Below the pieces are notes generated by a model. That model saw nothing but the letters and a program-made list of their open reading frames with translations, had not been told where the DNA came from and made no database searches. This document shows positions 1 through 8,378 of a DNA stretch of 64,000 nt, in pieces (the first letter of the stretch is position 1; every line of letters begins with the position of its first letter). The position numbers were made by a program, and so were the translations under genes. This DNA comes from Terripilifer ovatus (GTDB taxonomy: Bacteria; Pseudomonadota; Alphaproteobacteria; Rhizobiales; Beijerinckiaceae): assembly GCA_029222685.1 (NCBI GenBank), contig JARHVB010000023.1:299665-363664 (forward strand), given 5' to 3'.

Positions 1-1148
1 TCGGTGTCATAGGTGTCGAACTTGATTTCGGTGTAGCCCTGCCGCGCGAACTGGATGACTCTCTTCATGTAGCCGTCCGGCACCGCATCGCGGCGCGCCA
101 TCTTGATGGCCTTCTTCAGCGCCGGATTCATTTCCGGGTTGAAGCAGTCGTCGCCCGAGCCTTCGCAATTCACGCAGGCCTTCAGCACGGCGGCCATGTG
201 CTTCTTGACGATCTTGGAGCCGGTGACGAGGGAGGCGACCTTCTCCTCTTCCTTCACCTTCCAGTCGATATAGGCCTCGATATCCGGGTGGTCGGCGTCG
301 ACCACCACCATCTTCGCGGCGCGGCGCGTGGTGCCGCCCGATTTGATGGCGCCGGCGGCGCGATCGCCGATCTTGAGGAAGGACATCAGGCCGGAGGATT
401 TGCCGCCGCCCGACAGCCGTTCGTTCTCGCCGCGCAGGCGCGAGAAGTTGGAGCCGGTGCCCGAGCCATATTTGAAGAGGCGCGCCTCACGTACCCACAG
501 GTCCATGATGCCGCCTTCGTTGACGAGATCGTCGGCGACGGACTGGATGAAACAGGCATGCGGCTGCGGATGCTCGTAGGAGCTCTTGGATTTGGTCAGC
601 TTGCCGGTGAACGGATCCACATAATAATGGCCCTGGCCGGGGCCATCGATGCCATAGGCCCAGTGCAGGCCGGTGTTGAACCATTGCGGCGAATTCGGCG
701 CGGCGATCTGCTGCGCCAGCATGTAGCGCATCTCGTCGAAGAAGGCCTGGGCATCGTTTTCGGTGTCGAAATATTTGCCCTTCCAGCCCCAATAGGTCCA
801 GGTGCCGGCCAGGCGGTCGAACACCTGGGTCGAGGTCATCTCGCCGCCGTAGCGGGCGTCCTTGGGCAGGGCTTCAAGGGCTGATTCATCGGCGACCGAG
901 CGCCACAGGAAAGACGGGACGTCGTTTTCTTCGACCTTTTTCAGACGGGCAGGGACCCCCGCCTTGCGGAAGTATTTCTGGGCGATGACATCGCAGGCGA
1001 CCTGGCTCCAGCCGGCGGGCACGTCGATGCCGTCGAGCAGGAAAACGACGGATCCGTCCGGGTTGCGGATCTCGGATTTCGCCTTGCGGAACTGAATGTC
1101 TGCGTAAGGCGACTGATTGGCTTTGGTGTAACGACGTTCGATCCGCAT
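1..1148 (-). CDS. nrdJ: Vitamin B12-dependent (class II) ribonucleotide reductase, N-terminal part
   Basis: Reduces ribonucleotides to deoxyribonucleotides using adenosylcobalamin, with no oxygen requirement. Translating the minus strand from the ATG at 1148 gives 382 codons open to the window edge, so the C-terminal part lies outside. The start MRIERRYTK and the visible core are typical of alphaproteobacterial NrdJ: Cys199 in a HACFIQSV segment, then a glycine-rich loop with GTGSNFSRLRGE and a GGTTRRAAKMV segment near residues 225-280. The frame has no stop over its whole length and ends upstream at a stop-rich non-coding stretch. Two weak NrdR-like boxes lie 200-240 bp upstream. The family call is firm; only truncation by the window limits it. 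Confidence 0.93.
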   Translation of the reverse strand, partial: MRIERRYTKANQSPYADIQFRKAKSEIRNPDGSVVFLLDGIDVPAGWSQVACDVIAQKYFRKAGVPARLKKVEENDVPSFLWRSVADESALEALPKDARYGGEMTSTQVFDRLAGTWTYWGWKGKYFDTENDAQAFFDEMRYMLAQQIAAPNSPQWFNTGLHWAYGIDGPGQGHYYVDPFTGKLTKSKSSYEHPQPHACFIQSVADDLVNEGGIMDLWVREARLFKYGSGTGSNFSRLRGENERLSGGGKSSGLMSFLKIGDRAAGAIKSGGTTRRAAKMVVVDADHPDIEAYIDWKVKEEEKVASLVTGSKIVKKHMAAVLKACVNCEGSGDDCFNPEMNPALKKAIKMARRDAVPDGYMKRVIQFARQGYTEIKFDTYDT

Positions 1149-1891
1149 TTTATTCCCCCAATGACGCAGGCGGACAGGCCCGCGTGAGGCCAAACCAGCC
1201 CCGCTCTCTATCTGACTAAGTCCCCGAAACTGTTGGGCCGTTTTCCGGTCCCGATACGCGTGATGGAGGCGGGTTTCCGGCGCTTCAAGCGTCCGTTTTT
1301 CTTCGCCGTCCATCTGTCATAAAAATGCGCCTTTTGGAGGCAGGCGTCAAGAAGTAGTAGTTAACTTGACGTAGAGGCGCAAAATGTAGTGGGGCGCCTG
1401 TGGACAGTGGGGATTCGCCGCTGACCGGAGCGCAAGTGTCTGACGAGTCGCGATTTTCGGCAAGGCGGATTTCGGTGCTGTGGGACGGAATCAGCCAGCC
1501 TTACCTGTTAGCAACGATTAACCATACCGGCGCTCGCCTGCTGTCGAGGCGGTCCGTCCGCCCTGGCCTGGGGACAGCTTCGGCCCAACGAACCCCCGGG
1601 CTCGAATATTCAGCCCCTAGATTCAGGCAGTTGCCGGAGAATCGATGTCCGGAGCGTGGGACGCGCGGGTTACGACCCTCTCCAGGGCTGGGGAATACCG
1701 GACAAAATATTTTTGCCCCCGGTGCGGGGATTGCTGCTCTGTGGAAATTGCATTGGGAAAAACCTCGCGCACCGTCCGGGTTCACGAATGCGCGACAGTC
1801 TATCACCATGTCGTGGGAAGACAGATTATGGCTCAAATTCCTGTTTTACGTTCGGGCATGGCGAATCTATCGCCCCTCTTTGGAGCCCGTA
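1149..1891. other. 743-bp gene-free region between nrdJ and the DoxX gene
   Basis: Divergent promoter region. Open frames here are short or are upstream extensions of the DoxX frame with no family resemblance. Two NrdR-like sequences 32 bp apart (1345-1360 and 1377-1392) are the only regulatory candidates I see. I looked for a cobalamin riboswitch in front of nrdJ on the minus strand and did not find the B12-box core. A short C-rich/G-rich hairpin occurs near 1712-1730. Confidence 0.5.
1345..1392 (-). promoter_or_regulatory. Candidate pair of NrdR boxes upstream of nrdJ
   Basis: Two 16-bp sequences, 1377-1392 and 1345-1360, start exactly 32 bp apart, three helical turns, which is the spacing known for NrdR box pairs. 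The first matches the consensus ACACWATATHTWGTGT at 11 of 16 positions; the second matches at only 8. They share a GTAGT core. NrdR represses ribonucleotide reductase genes when dATP is high. Sequence support is weak; the spacing and position are what make it worth listing. Confidence 0.3.
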
Positions 1892-2353
1892 ATGTCGCAA
1901 GTTGTTCAGACGAATTCGAAACTGTTCATTCCCGCCCTCGATCGTCTCTATACGCCCCTGGCTGATGTCGCCGACGTGCTGTTGCGCGTGCTGGTCGGCG
2001 GCCTGTTCATTCCGCATGGTTATGCCAAGCTTTTCACCGATACCGACAAGTTCATCGCGTTTTTCGGCAAGCTCGGCTTCAGCTCGCCGGTTTTCATGAC
2101 TTATTTCATCGGCTCGCTGGAGTTTTTCGGCGCTATCGCCATCATCCTGGGGCTGTTGACCAGGCCGTTGGCCTTCATGCTTTTCGTCAACATGGCTGTC
2201 GCCGCGGCAATGGTGCATCTGCCCAAAGGGTGGGGCGTTTCCAGCGGCGGTGCGGAATATGTCGTCGCCCTGGCCGGTATCGCGCTGATCCTCGCCATGC
2301 GCGGCGGCGGCCGCTGGTCGCTCGACCGGGCTCTGTTCGGCCGCGAAATCTGA
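1892..2353 (+). CDS. DoxX family integral membrane protein
   Basis: A 153-residue membrane protein of the DoxX family, often linked to quinone or redox functions at the cytoplasmic membrane but without one agreed reaction. Several hydrophobic helices are visible: LRVLVGGLFIPHGYAKLF near residues 30-47, FIGSLEFFGAIAIILGLL, then two more. The LFIPHGYAKLF and GSLEFFGAIAIILGL segments are characteristic. The start is set by ATG at 1892, preceded by TGGAG six bases upstream. The frame stays open to a GTG at 1400, but that extension has no family similarity and no ribosome binding site. It stands alone, 100 bp before the NDUFA12 gene. Confidence 0.85.
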   Translation: MSQVVQTNSKLFIPALDRLYTPLADVADVLLRVLVGGLFIPHGYAKLFTDTDKFIAFFGKLGFSSPVFMTYFIGSLEFFGAIAIILGLLTRPLAFMLFVNMAVAAAMVHLPKGWGVSSGGAEYVVALAGIALILAMRGGGRWSLDRALFGREI

Positions 2354-2454
2354 TCGTCGAAATCTGCCAGCACAGGGCGGGCTGTGCTGGACAGATGCGA
2401 GCGCGCTCGCCATAGTCCGCCCGAATTCTAATCGATTGAGATGGGTCGCAGCCG

Positions 2455-2862
2455 ATGAAATGGCTTCTGCAGTTCTTCACCTGGTGGAGTGGCCAGACGT
2501 TGAATACGCGCTTCAATACCTGGCGGACGGGCGAGTTCGTCGGCCAGGATGAGTTCGGCAACGTCTATTATAGAACGCGCGGCGGCCGCATCGATCCGGC
2601 GCTCGGCTTCGAGCGCCGCTGGGTGATCTACCCCGGCGAAAGCGAAGCCTCGAACGTGCCGCCGGGCTGGTACGGCTGGCTCCACCACACGGCCAAGGAG
2701 CCGCCGACGCGGGAAAACTACAAGCCGCGTGAGTGGCAACTGCCACATCTGCCCAACATGACGGGAACGCCGGCCGCCTATCGTCCGCCGGGCTCGACGC
2801 TCAACTCGGGCGTGCGGCCGGCCGCGACCGGCGACTACAAGCCATGGTCGCCGGGCGCCTGA
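2455..2862 (+). CDS. NADH:ubiquinone oxidoreductase accessory subunit, NDUFA12 family
   Basis: Accessory subunit of respiratory complex I, homologous to mitochondrial NDUFA12 (B17.2) and confined in bacteria mostly to alphaproteobacteria. The 135 residues hold the expected hallmarks: a tryptophan-rich N-terminus (WWSGQTLNTRFNTWR), GxDEFGNVYYRTRGG at about residues 30-45, RRWVIYP, and VPPGWYGWLHH near residue 75. It lacks a membrane helix, consistent with a peripheral subunit at the membrane arm. The next gene is the DUF2155 protein, a pairing common in Rhizobiales. Length fits the family. Confidence 0.92.
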   Translation: MKWLLQFFTWWSGQTLNTRFNTWRTGEFVGQDEFGNVYYRTRGGRIDPALGFERRWVIYPGESEASNVPPGWYGWLHHTAKEPPTRENYKPREWQLPHLPNMTGTPAAYRPPGSTLNSGVRPAATGDYKPWSPGA

Positions 2863-3056
2863 CGACTTCGGGGTGGCGCCTGCTGCCTTACGCTTGCTGC
2901 AATTCCCCGCCAAAAGCGCCAAGATTATCAAGCAGGTTATCAGCAGGATTTTCAGAGCGTCGCTTTGGTTGTCCGATAAGGACATGGTAAAGACGCCCGG
3001 TCGCTATAGCCGAATCCTTGTTGGAGCTGCGACCTGAGGCGGGATCCATCGCGGCG

Positions 3057-3761
3057 ATGGAATTTGGAATGGCGAATCGCGGGATGATTTTGCGGCATAT
3101 GATCATCGCTGCGACGGCGGCAGCTTTCACCATCGGTGTGGCGCCGGCGGCTTTCGCCGACCGTATCAAACATCCCACCGCCGTCTTCGCCGGGCTCGAC
3201 AAGATCACCGGCCGCATCATCAGTTTCGATGTCGCGATCGATGAGACAGTGCAGTTCGGCTCGCTGCAGATCACACCGCGCGCCTGCTATACACGCCCGC
3301 CGACCGAGGCGCCGCTGACGACAGGCTTCGTCGAGGCTGACGAGATTACCAGCGGCAACGAAGTCAAGCGCATCTTCGCCGGCTGGATGTTTGCCGCAAG
3401 CCCGGGCCTGCACGGCATCGAGCACCCGGTCTATGACGCCTGGCTGACCGACTGCAAGGGCGGCAAGGAAGTCATTCCCGATCCGACGCCGGCAAAGCTT
3501 GAAGAGCCGAATTCGCCGCCGCCGCCGCCCAAGCCCGGAACCGTGCCGCGGCCGCGCGTGCCGCGCGTCGACCCGAATGCGCCGGCGCCGCGCCAGATCC
3601 GCCCCAGCCTGCCGCCGCAGGATGCTAACGCCCTGCCGCAGCCGGTACCGCAACCGTTTCCTCAGCCGGCGCCGCAGCCGCTGCCACGTGCACCCGTCCG
3701 CAGCAATGCACCTCCGGGCCTGATCCCGCCGGGCGACATCCCGTTCGACAACAGGCGGTAA
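3057..3761 (+). CDS. DUF2155 domain-containing exported protein
   Basis: Conserved alphaproteobacterial protein of unknown function. A signal peptide (hydrophobic run MIIAATAAAFTIGVAPAAFA) is followed by the DUF2155 domain, with KITGRIISFDVAIDE, a QITPRACYTRP segment, and FAGWMFAASPGLHGIEHPVYDAWLTDC near residues 100-130. The C-terminal 90 residues are a low-complexity Pro/Gln/Arg-rich tail. Three in-frame ATGs (3057, 3069, 3084) could serve as start; none has a strong Shine-Dalgarno sequence, so 3057 is provisional. A still longer TTG-initiated frame exists but would bury the signal peptide. Likely periplasmic. Confidence 0.85.
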   Translation: MEFGMANRGMILRHMIIAATAAAFTIGVAPAAFADRIKHPTAVFAGLDKITGRIISFDVAIDETVQFGSLQITPRACYTRPPTEAPLTTGFVEADEITSGNEVKRIFAGWMFAASPGLHGIEHPVYDAWLTDCKGGKEVIPDPTPAKLEEPNSPPPPPKPGTVPRPRVPRVDPNAPAPRQIRPSLPPQDANALPQPVPQPFPQPAPQPLPRAPVRSNAPPGLIPPGDIPFDNRR

Positions 3762-3775
3762 GTCCGGACTCGTCC

Positions 3776-4276
3776 TTAATTCATCATCGCCTGCTGAATC
3801 TGCACGCAGGCGCCGAGCACGCCTCCGTAGACCGCTTGCGCGATCAACGTGACGAGCGCCGTTTGGGCGCCGTAGTTCACCGCCAGAAAGCCCGGAGGCT
3901 CCATCTGGCGCCGGGCCGTGACGCCATGATGCTCGGACGCCATCCGTGGATGCACATAAGGCAGCAGCGGAATGGCGCAGACCAGCAGAAAGGCGCCGTG
4001 GACGAGGCCGACGATGGCGCCAAGCCACCACGTGTAGATGCCCACGCTGGCAAAAAACAGGAAGTAAAGGAAGGCAAACAGCCATCCGCCAAGCATGTAG
4101 AGTGCGAAGCCGATCACGGTTGCGTTGCTGCGGCGGCCGCTGAAGGCGGAGCCCATGATGAATGGCAGGCTCATACGGGAGAAGCCGAAACCCCGGCTGG
4201 CTTCGAGGATCGTAGTCATGCAGACCGTCGCGATGAGCCCCCACAGCATCAGGGATTGAGACATGAGCATGGTCAT
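3776..4276 (-). CDS. Small polytopic membrane protein coupled to a GH15 enzyme
   Basis: A 166-residue membrane protein with about four hydrophobic helices, among them LMLWGLIATVCMTTIL at the N-terminus and WLFAFLYFLFFASVGIYTWWL. I do not recognise the family. The ATG at 4276 sits four bases after GAGGTGA, and its first bases overlap the stop codon of the upstream glycosidase gene (ATGA overlap), so translation is probably coupled. The charged loop VHPRMASEHHGVTARRQMEP between helices has several histidines, which could be functional or chance. Its role may be tied to the GH15 enzyme, but nothing in the sequence proves this. Confidence 0.7.
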   Translation of the reverse strand: MTMLMSQSLMLWGLIATVCMTTILEASRGFGFSRMSLPFIMGSAFSGRRSNATVIGFALYMLGGWLFAFLYFLFFASVGIYTWWLGAIVGLVHGAFLLVCAIPLLPYVHPRMASEHHGVTARRQMEPPGFLAVNYGAQTALVTLIAQAVYGGVLGACVQIQQAMMN

Positions 4277-6141
4277 GATTTCACCTCTTGCGCCGACACA
4301 GGACGGGCCTGTTCGAGCGCGAGCGCGGAGTTGATCAGGCCGACGTGCGTAAATGCCTGCGGAAAGTTGCCGAGCGCCTCGCCCGAGACAGCATCTATCT
4401 CCTCGGCGAAGAGGCCGACATCGTTGCCAAACGACAGCAGATGGACAAAGCGTTTCTCCGCTTCGGCGAATTCGCCCCGCATCGCAAGTTGCTGGATCGC
4501 CCAGAAGCTGCAAATTCCGAACGTTCCTTCATTCTTGCGAATATCGGTGGCTTCGGGTTCGTAACGGCTCAGCAGGCCGTTCTTTGCGAGCTTGTCGCAG
4601 ATGAGCGAGAACGTCGATGCCACACGTTCATCTGACGCTTCGCGATAACCCATGACGGGCATCAGCAACAGGCTCGCATCGAGGCGATCGCTTCCGAAAA
4701 ATTTGGAATAGGCGTTGAGGGACGCATTGAAGCCGAGGTCTTCCACGACCTGATAAATCGCGTCCCGCTCGCGCTGCATCGAGGTGACATCATCCAGAAC
4801 GAGGGTGTGATCGTTATGCATCTTGATCAGGCGATCGAGAGCGACCCAGCACATGACCTTGGAGAAAGTGTAGTGGTGCTGTCGGCCGCGCTTCTCCCAG
4901 ATGCCGCTATCGGGCTCGCGCCATTTCCTGCAGACGATATCGCCGACTCCCTTCAGCATGCGGGCGTCCGCCGCATCGAGGCGCCCGCCGGCGACGCTGA
5001 AGACCCACGCCGCATGGACGACCTCGCCATAGACATCGAGCTGTTGCTGGCTGTGCGCGCCGTTGCCGATCCGCACAGGCCGCGAATTGCGATAGCCGGA
5101 CAAATGCGTGAGTTCGGACTCTTCAAGATTTTGGCGGCCGTAGATATCGTACATGATCTGCAATCGTGGCTGTGTCTGCCGTGTTGCATGCAGAAGCCAG
5201 GTCAGGAAGGCGCGGGCGTCGTCGGTGATGCCAAGGCCGACCAGCGCTTCCATGGTCATGCCGGCGTCGCGAAGCCAGCAATAACGATAGTCCCAGTTGC
5301 GGCTGCCGCCCAGTTCTTCCGGCAAGGATGTCGTGGGCGCGGCAATGATCGCACCTGAAAGAATGAACGTCATCAGTTTCAACGTTACGGCGCTGCGAAC
5401 GACCTGCGGCCGGTACGGACCCTTGCAGACGACCTGCGCGGACCATTTGCGCCACCAGGCCAGCGTCTGTTCCAGGCGGTCGTTGGCTTCGGCGCCCAGC
5501 GGCGGGATGATCGCCATTTCACCCTGACTGTACGCGAGGCTGACGTAGTGGCGTTTGCCTTCTCCGATCGTGAACGCAGCTTCGATGGCGGTTGCGTGCA
5601 GCGAGAAATCGAGATCGCTGTGCACGTTCAGGATTTCATTCTTCCAAAGATAGGCCCAGCCAAGACGGCCGCGTCGCTTCGGTACCTTCTTTGTGCGGGC
5701 GTAGTCGGGGCGCGGATCAACCAGCGCGGCAAAGGGTACCGTGCCCTTGATGCCTTCGATGATACGCAAGACCTCCCGCATGGGCCGGACGGTGCCGATG
5801 CCGTCCAGAACGGGAAGACAATCGAGCACGCGCGCCGATCCATCGTTCGTTTCGAAAATGGTTTCGAGCACGGCCGTGTCCTCGATGTAGCGGCGTGTCA
5901 CAGTGAACGGCACGGAAGGGCGGATCGAACAACTGCCACCATTCGGATCGAGTAGTTTGGCGAAGACGGATGGTCCCGAATAGTGCGGCAGGCACAGCCA
6001 ATCTATGGAGCCTGCATTGGAGACGAGCGCGGCGACACGGCAGTCGCCGATCAGAGCATAGTCCGATATTGCAGGAGGGGCATGTCCGGCGGATGCGGCG
6101 TCCGTGCGGCGCGCCTGGACAGCGAAATCGTGAGGATGCAT
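4273..6141 (-). CDS. Glycoside hydrolase family 15 protein (glucoamylase/trehalase-like)
   Basis: Cytosolic (alpha/alpha)6-barrel glycosidase of family GH15, which contains glucoamylases, glucodextranases and trehalases acting by inversion. The 622 residues show the N-terminal beta-domain opening (ISDYALIGDCRVAALVSNAGSIDWLCLPHY, interrupted here only for length), the barrel motif GGSRNWDYRYCWLRDAGMT near residue 300, and DSGIWEKRGRQHHYTFSKVMCW, which carries the catalytic acid Glu. A second conserved segment with the base Glu is EEIDAVSGEALGNFPQAFTH near the C-terminus. No signal peptide is visible. The exact substrate is unclear; intracellular trehalose or a maltooligosaccharide is plausible. 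It forms a two-gene operon with the downstream membrane protein. Confidence 0.88.
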   Translation of the reverse strand: MHPHDFAVQARRTDAASAGHAPPAISDYALIGDCRVAALVSNAGSIDWLCLPHYSGPSVFAKLLDPNGGSCSIRPSVPFTVTRRYIEDTAVLETIFETNDGSARVLDCLPVLDGIGTVRPMREVLRIIEGIKGTVPFAALVDPRPDYARTKKVPKRRGRLGWAYLWKNEILNVHSDLDFSLHATAIEAAFTIGEGKRHYVSLAYSQGEMAIIPPLGAEANDRLEQTLAWWRKWSAQVVCKGPYRPQVVRSAVTLKLMTFILSGAIIAAPTTSLPEELGGSRNWDYRYCWLRDAGMTMEALVGLGITDDARAFLTWLLHATRQTQPRLQIMYDIYGRQNLEESELTHLSGYRNSRPVRIGNGAHSQQQLDVYGEVVHAAWVFSVAGGRLDAADARMLKGVGDIVCRKWREPDSGIWEKRGRQHHYTFSKVMCWVALDRLIKMHNDHTLVLDDVTSMQRERDAIYQVVEDLGFNASLNAYSKFFGSDRLDASLLLMPVMGYREASDERVASTFSLICDKLAKNGLLSRYEPEATDIRKNEGTFGICSFWAIQQLAMRGEFAEAEKRFVHLLSFGNDVGLFAEEIDAVSGEALGNFPQAFTHVGLINSALALEQARPVSAQEVKS

Positions 6142-6315
6142 TCATACGGCCTGATGAAGACAGCAAACATGTGTTCAACGCGCGGGAGGCCAATTCGGCG
6201 CATCGGAAAGTCCATCAAATTTTCGTGGTTTTCGGTCGGCACGACACAAAGAGCATCTGATTAAAAGTCAGAGGTCAAGCCGGCTCGCCTCACACCGGAT
6301 TCCGGGCCAGCTCCA

Positions 6316-7503
6316 TTAGCCTGCGGCAGTCGGCAGCAAGGCGGCGTTCGTTGAGGTGGTAACGTCTTGTGGCCGTTCCGCTTCCATGCCAGCAAAAAAA
6401 TCCACCAGTGCGCGCGGCGCATCGGCCGCAAAACACATGTCCAGGCCCCGGGCAGATTCGTCGGCCGCCGCCGCGGCGCGCGGGAACATGGCGGCGTCGT
6501 AACGCGCCAGTGCGGCCTCGATGTCGTCGCCGTGTTCGATGAGGACTTGCGCCAGTTCGGTCGCGTCGAGCATGGCGAGGTTGGCTCCCTCGCCGGCAAA
6601 CGGCGACATGAGATGCGCGGCGTCGCCCAGCAGGGTGACGCCCGGCCTGCGTACCCAGGAATGACCGATCGGCAGGGCATGGATCGGGCGCGGCACGATC
6701 GTATCATCGCAATAGCGGATGAGGTCGATCAGTCCGGCGCTCCAGCCGGTGAACTGTTTCAGCAGCGCGCCTCGGGCTGAATGCGCATCCGACCAGTCGA
6801 TGCCGCAATCGAGCATCCAGTCCTGCGGGGCACGGAATGCGGCGCCCAGATGAATGTGCCGGCCGCCGTGGGCCAGCAGGGCCTTGTTGTCGGAAAGCGC
6901 GAAGAAGACGCCGGGGCCGACGCGCCCGGCCAGATCGGGATGGCGCTCACCGGCATCGGATATCTGCAGATCAACATAGGTGATGCCGCAATAGGCCGGC
7001 CGGGCAGGCGAGAGAAGGGAGCGCACTTTCGACCAGGCGCCGTCGGCGCCGACCAGCAGATCAGTCCCGATGCTGCTGCCCTTGGCGAAAGTCAGTTCAT
7101 GCCGGCCGCCCTCGATCGAGCGAACGGCCGCGACCTTATGGCCCCAGGCGATCCGTCCAGGATCGAGTGAGGCGATGAGGAGGTTGCGCAGCTCAGTCCG
7201 GTCGATCTCGGGACGGCCGCCCGGGCCGGCATGATCGATGAAGATCGTGCCGGCCTTGTCGAGCACGCGCATGGCCTCGCCTTGCGGGCGGACGAGGCGC
7301 TCGAACTCTTCGTAAAGGCCGGCCTTGCGCAGGGCGAGCTGGCCGGACTTTTCATGCATGTCGAGGGAGCCGCCCTGCCTGCGGGCGTCGGCTGAGGCGT
7401 CGGCTTCGTAGACCGTGGCGTCGATGCCGTGCATCTGCAGGATGCGGGCGAGGACGAGGCCACCAAGGCCGCCGCCGACGATTGCGATGGAGCGGGGAGA
7501 CAT
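6316..7503 (-). CDS. TetX-like FAD-dependent monooxygenase
   Basis: Class A flavoprotein hydroxylase of the p-hydroxybenzoate hydroxylase fold. The dinucleotide motif GGGLGGLVLAR begins at residue 10, the second FAD motif is DLLVGADGAWSKVR, and GDAAHLMSPFAGEGANLAM near residue 290 binds the FAD ribityl/pyrophosphate. The stretch RQGGSLDMHEKSGQLALRKA closely parallels the corresponding part of TetX, as do ALLKQF/GW and the terminal half, so this is a TetX-subfamily enzyme rather than a generic hydroxylase. TetX itself hydroxylates tetracyclines, but many relatives act on other polycyclic or phenolic compounds. The tetR gene ends eight bases upstream, so the two form an operon. Confidence 0.87.
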   Translation of the reverse strand: MSPRSIAIVGGGLGGLVLARILQMHGIDATVYEADASADARRQGGSLDMHEKSGQLALRKAGLYEEFERLVRPQGEAMRVLDKAGTIFIDHAGPGGRPEIDRTELRNLLIASLDPGRIAWGHKVAAVRSIEGGRHELTFAKGSSIGTDLLVGADGAWSKVRSLLSPARPAYCGITYVDLQISDAGERHPDLAGRVGPGVFFALSDNKALLAHGGRHIHLGAAFRAPQDWMLDCGIDWSDAHSARGALLKQFTGWSAGLIDLIRYCDDTIVPRPIHALPIGHSWVRRPGVTLLGDAAHLMSPFAGEGANLAMLDATELAQVLIEHGDDIEAALARYDAAMFPRAAAAADESARGLDMCFAADAPRALVDFFAGMEAERPQDVTTSTNAALLPTAAG

Positions 7504-7511
7504 GATCGCTC

Positions 7512-8225
7512 CTATCGCGATATTGGGTGTGACGCGGCGGCGAGAATGCCGTCGAGGAGAACGTCGAAGGCCCAGTCGGAGCGCGCCGCACCGTTGCCGG
7601 ACATGAGTTCCGGGCCGAGCCGGGCGATGTGCGGGTAGCGCGCCGCATCGATGGCGACGACCCTGGCGGCCAGGGAAGAGAAGTCGCGGGCCTTTCGTGA
7701 CGCCTGCCTCGGGTCGCCGTGTTCGACGGCGATGGCGGTCGGATAGAGCAACAGGACGTCGACGCCCCAGGCCGCCGCCTTGTCCGGCACGCCGCCTTCG
7801 GCGAGCAGGGCGAGGATCGCGTCGACCATGGCCATGTAGTTTGGGCCGCTGGGCTGGGTGGAAAGCGCCATCCGGGCGATCTCGGGATGGGCGAAAAGGA
7901 CATTCCGATAGCGGGTCAGCAGCGCCTTCAGCCGGTCCCGCCAGGGACCGGCCTGCCCATCCGGTGCAGCGCCTGCAGCACTGATCGGGCCGAGCAGGGC
8001 GTCGAGAATCTGCGCGTGCAGATCTCCTGTGTCGCGGACGTAAACATAGAGAGATGCCGGTCCGGTATCGAGCGCCGTGGCGATCCTGCGCATGGTCACC
8101 CTGCTCAAGCCTTCGTTGTGCAGGATCACGAGCGCAGCGTCGATAATGCCTTGCCGGGTCAGGGCGGGCTTGGCCGGACGTTCGCGCCGGCTGCGGGATG
8201 GATTGGCGGGGTCAATTGAGGACAT
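7512..8225 (-). CDS. TetR family transcriptional regulator
   Basis: One-component repressor with an N-terminal TetR helix-turn-helix (TRQGIIDAALVILHNEGLSRVT, then MRRIATALDTGPASLYVYV, at about residues 25-65) and an all-helical ligand-binding C-terminus. I place the start at ATG 8225 (MSSIDPANPSR); the frame continues 26 codons upstream but would then include the operator DNA as coding sequence. It precedes the TetX-like gene by eight bases. A perfect 14-bp palindrome at 8239-8252 lies immediately upstream of the start, so autoregulation of the pair is likely. No clear Shine-Dalgarno sequence is visible before 8225. Confidence 0.87.
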   Translation of the reverse strand: MSSIDPANPSRSRRERPAKPALTRQGIIDAALVILHNEGLSRVTMRRIATALDTGPASLYVYVRDTGDLHAQILDALLGPISAAGAAPDGQAGPWRDRLKALLTRYRNVLFAHPEIARMALSTQPSGPNYMAMVDAILALLAEGGVPDKAAAWGVDVLLLYPTAIAVEHGDPRQASRKARDFSSLAARVVAIDAARYPHIARLGPELMSGNGAARSDWAFDVLLDGILAAASHPISR

Positions 8226-8238
8226 ACGCAAGTGTATC

Positions 8239-8270
8239 ACGAACATGTTCGTTACGATAGTGTTCGTTAC
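8239..8270. promoter_or_regulatory. Probable TetR operator with extra half-site
   Basis: ACGAACATGTTCGT at 8239-8252 is a perfect 14-bp palindrome. Its right part, TGTTCGTTAC (8246-8255), is repeated exactly at 8261-8270, fifteen bases further on. Position, 14 bases from the tetR start codon, and symmetry fit a TetR-family operator controlling the tetR-monooxygenase pair. There is no divergent gene here; the next gene upstream, aat, runs in the same direction and ends at 8379. Confidence 0.6.
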
Positions 8271-8378
8271 CCGACTGCCCAACCCCGGCCGCCCCACCTT
8301 CATGTTCCTGAAAAGAATCAGAAAAATGTGATAAGTCGCTTGGATTGTTTGAAGATTTTGCGCTGATTAAGTCTCGCG

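Noticed and set aside
1149..1400. Cobalamin riboswitch in front of nrdJ
   Set aside because: The conserved B12-box core was not found on the minus strand of the leader.
1400..1891. N-terminal extension of the DoxX frame from a GTG at 1400
   Set aside because: The added 164 residues are non-family, Arg/Gly/Pro-rich sequence; the ATG at 1892 has a proper ribosome site and starts the family.
6316..7503. Calling the flavoprotein a proven tetracycline-resistance enzyme
   Set aside because: Sequence blocks match the TetX subfamily, but substrate cannot be deduced by eye and many relatives act on other compounds.
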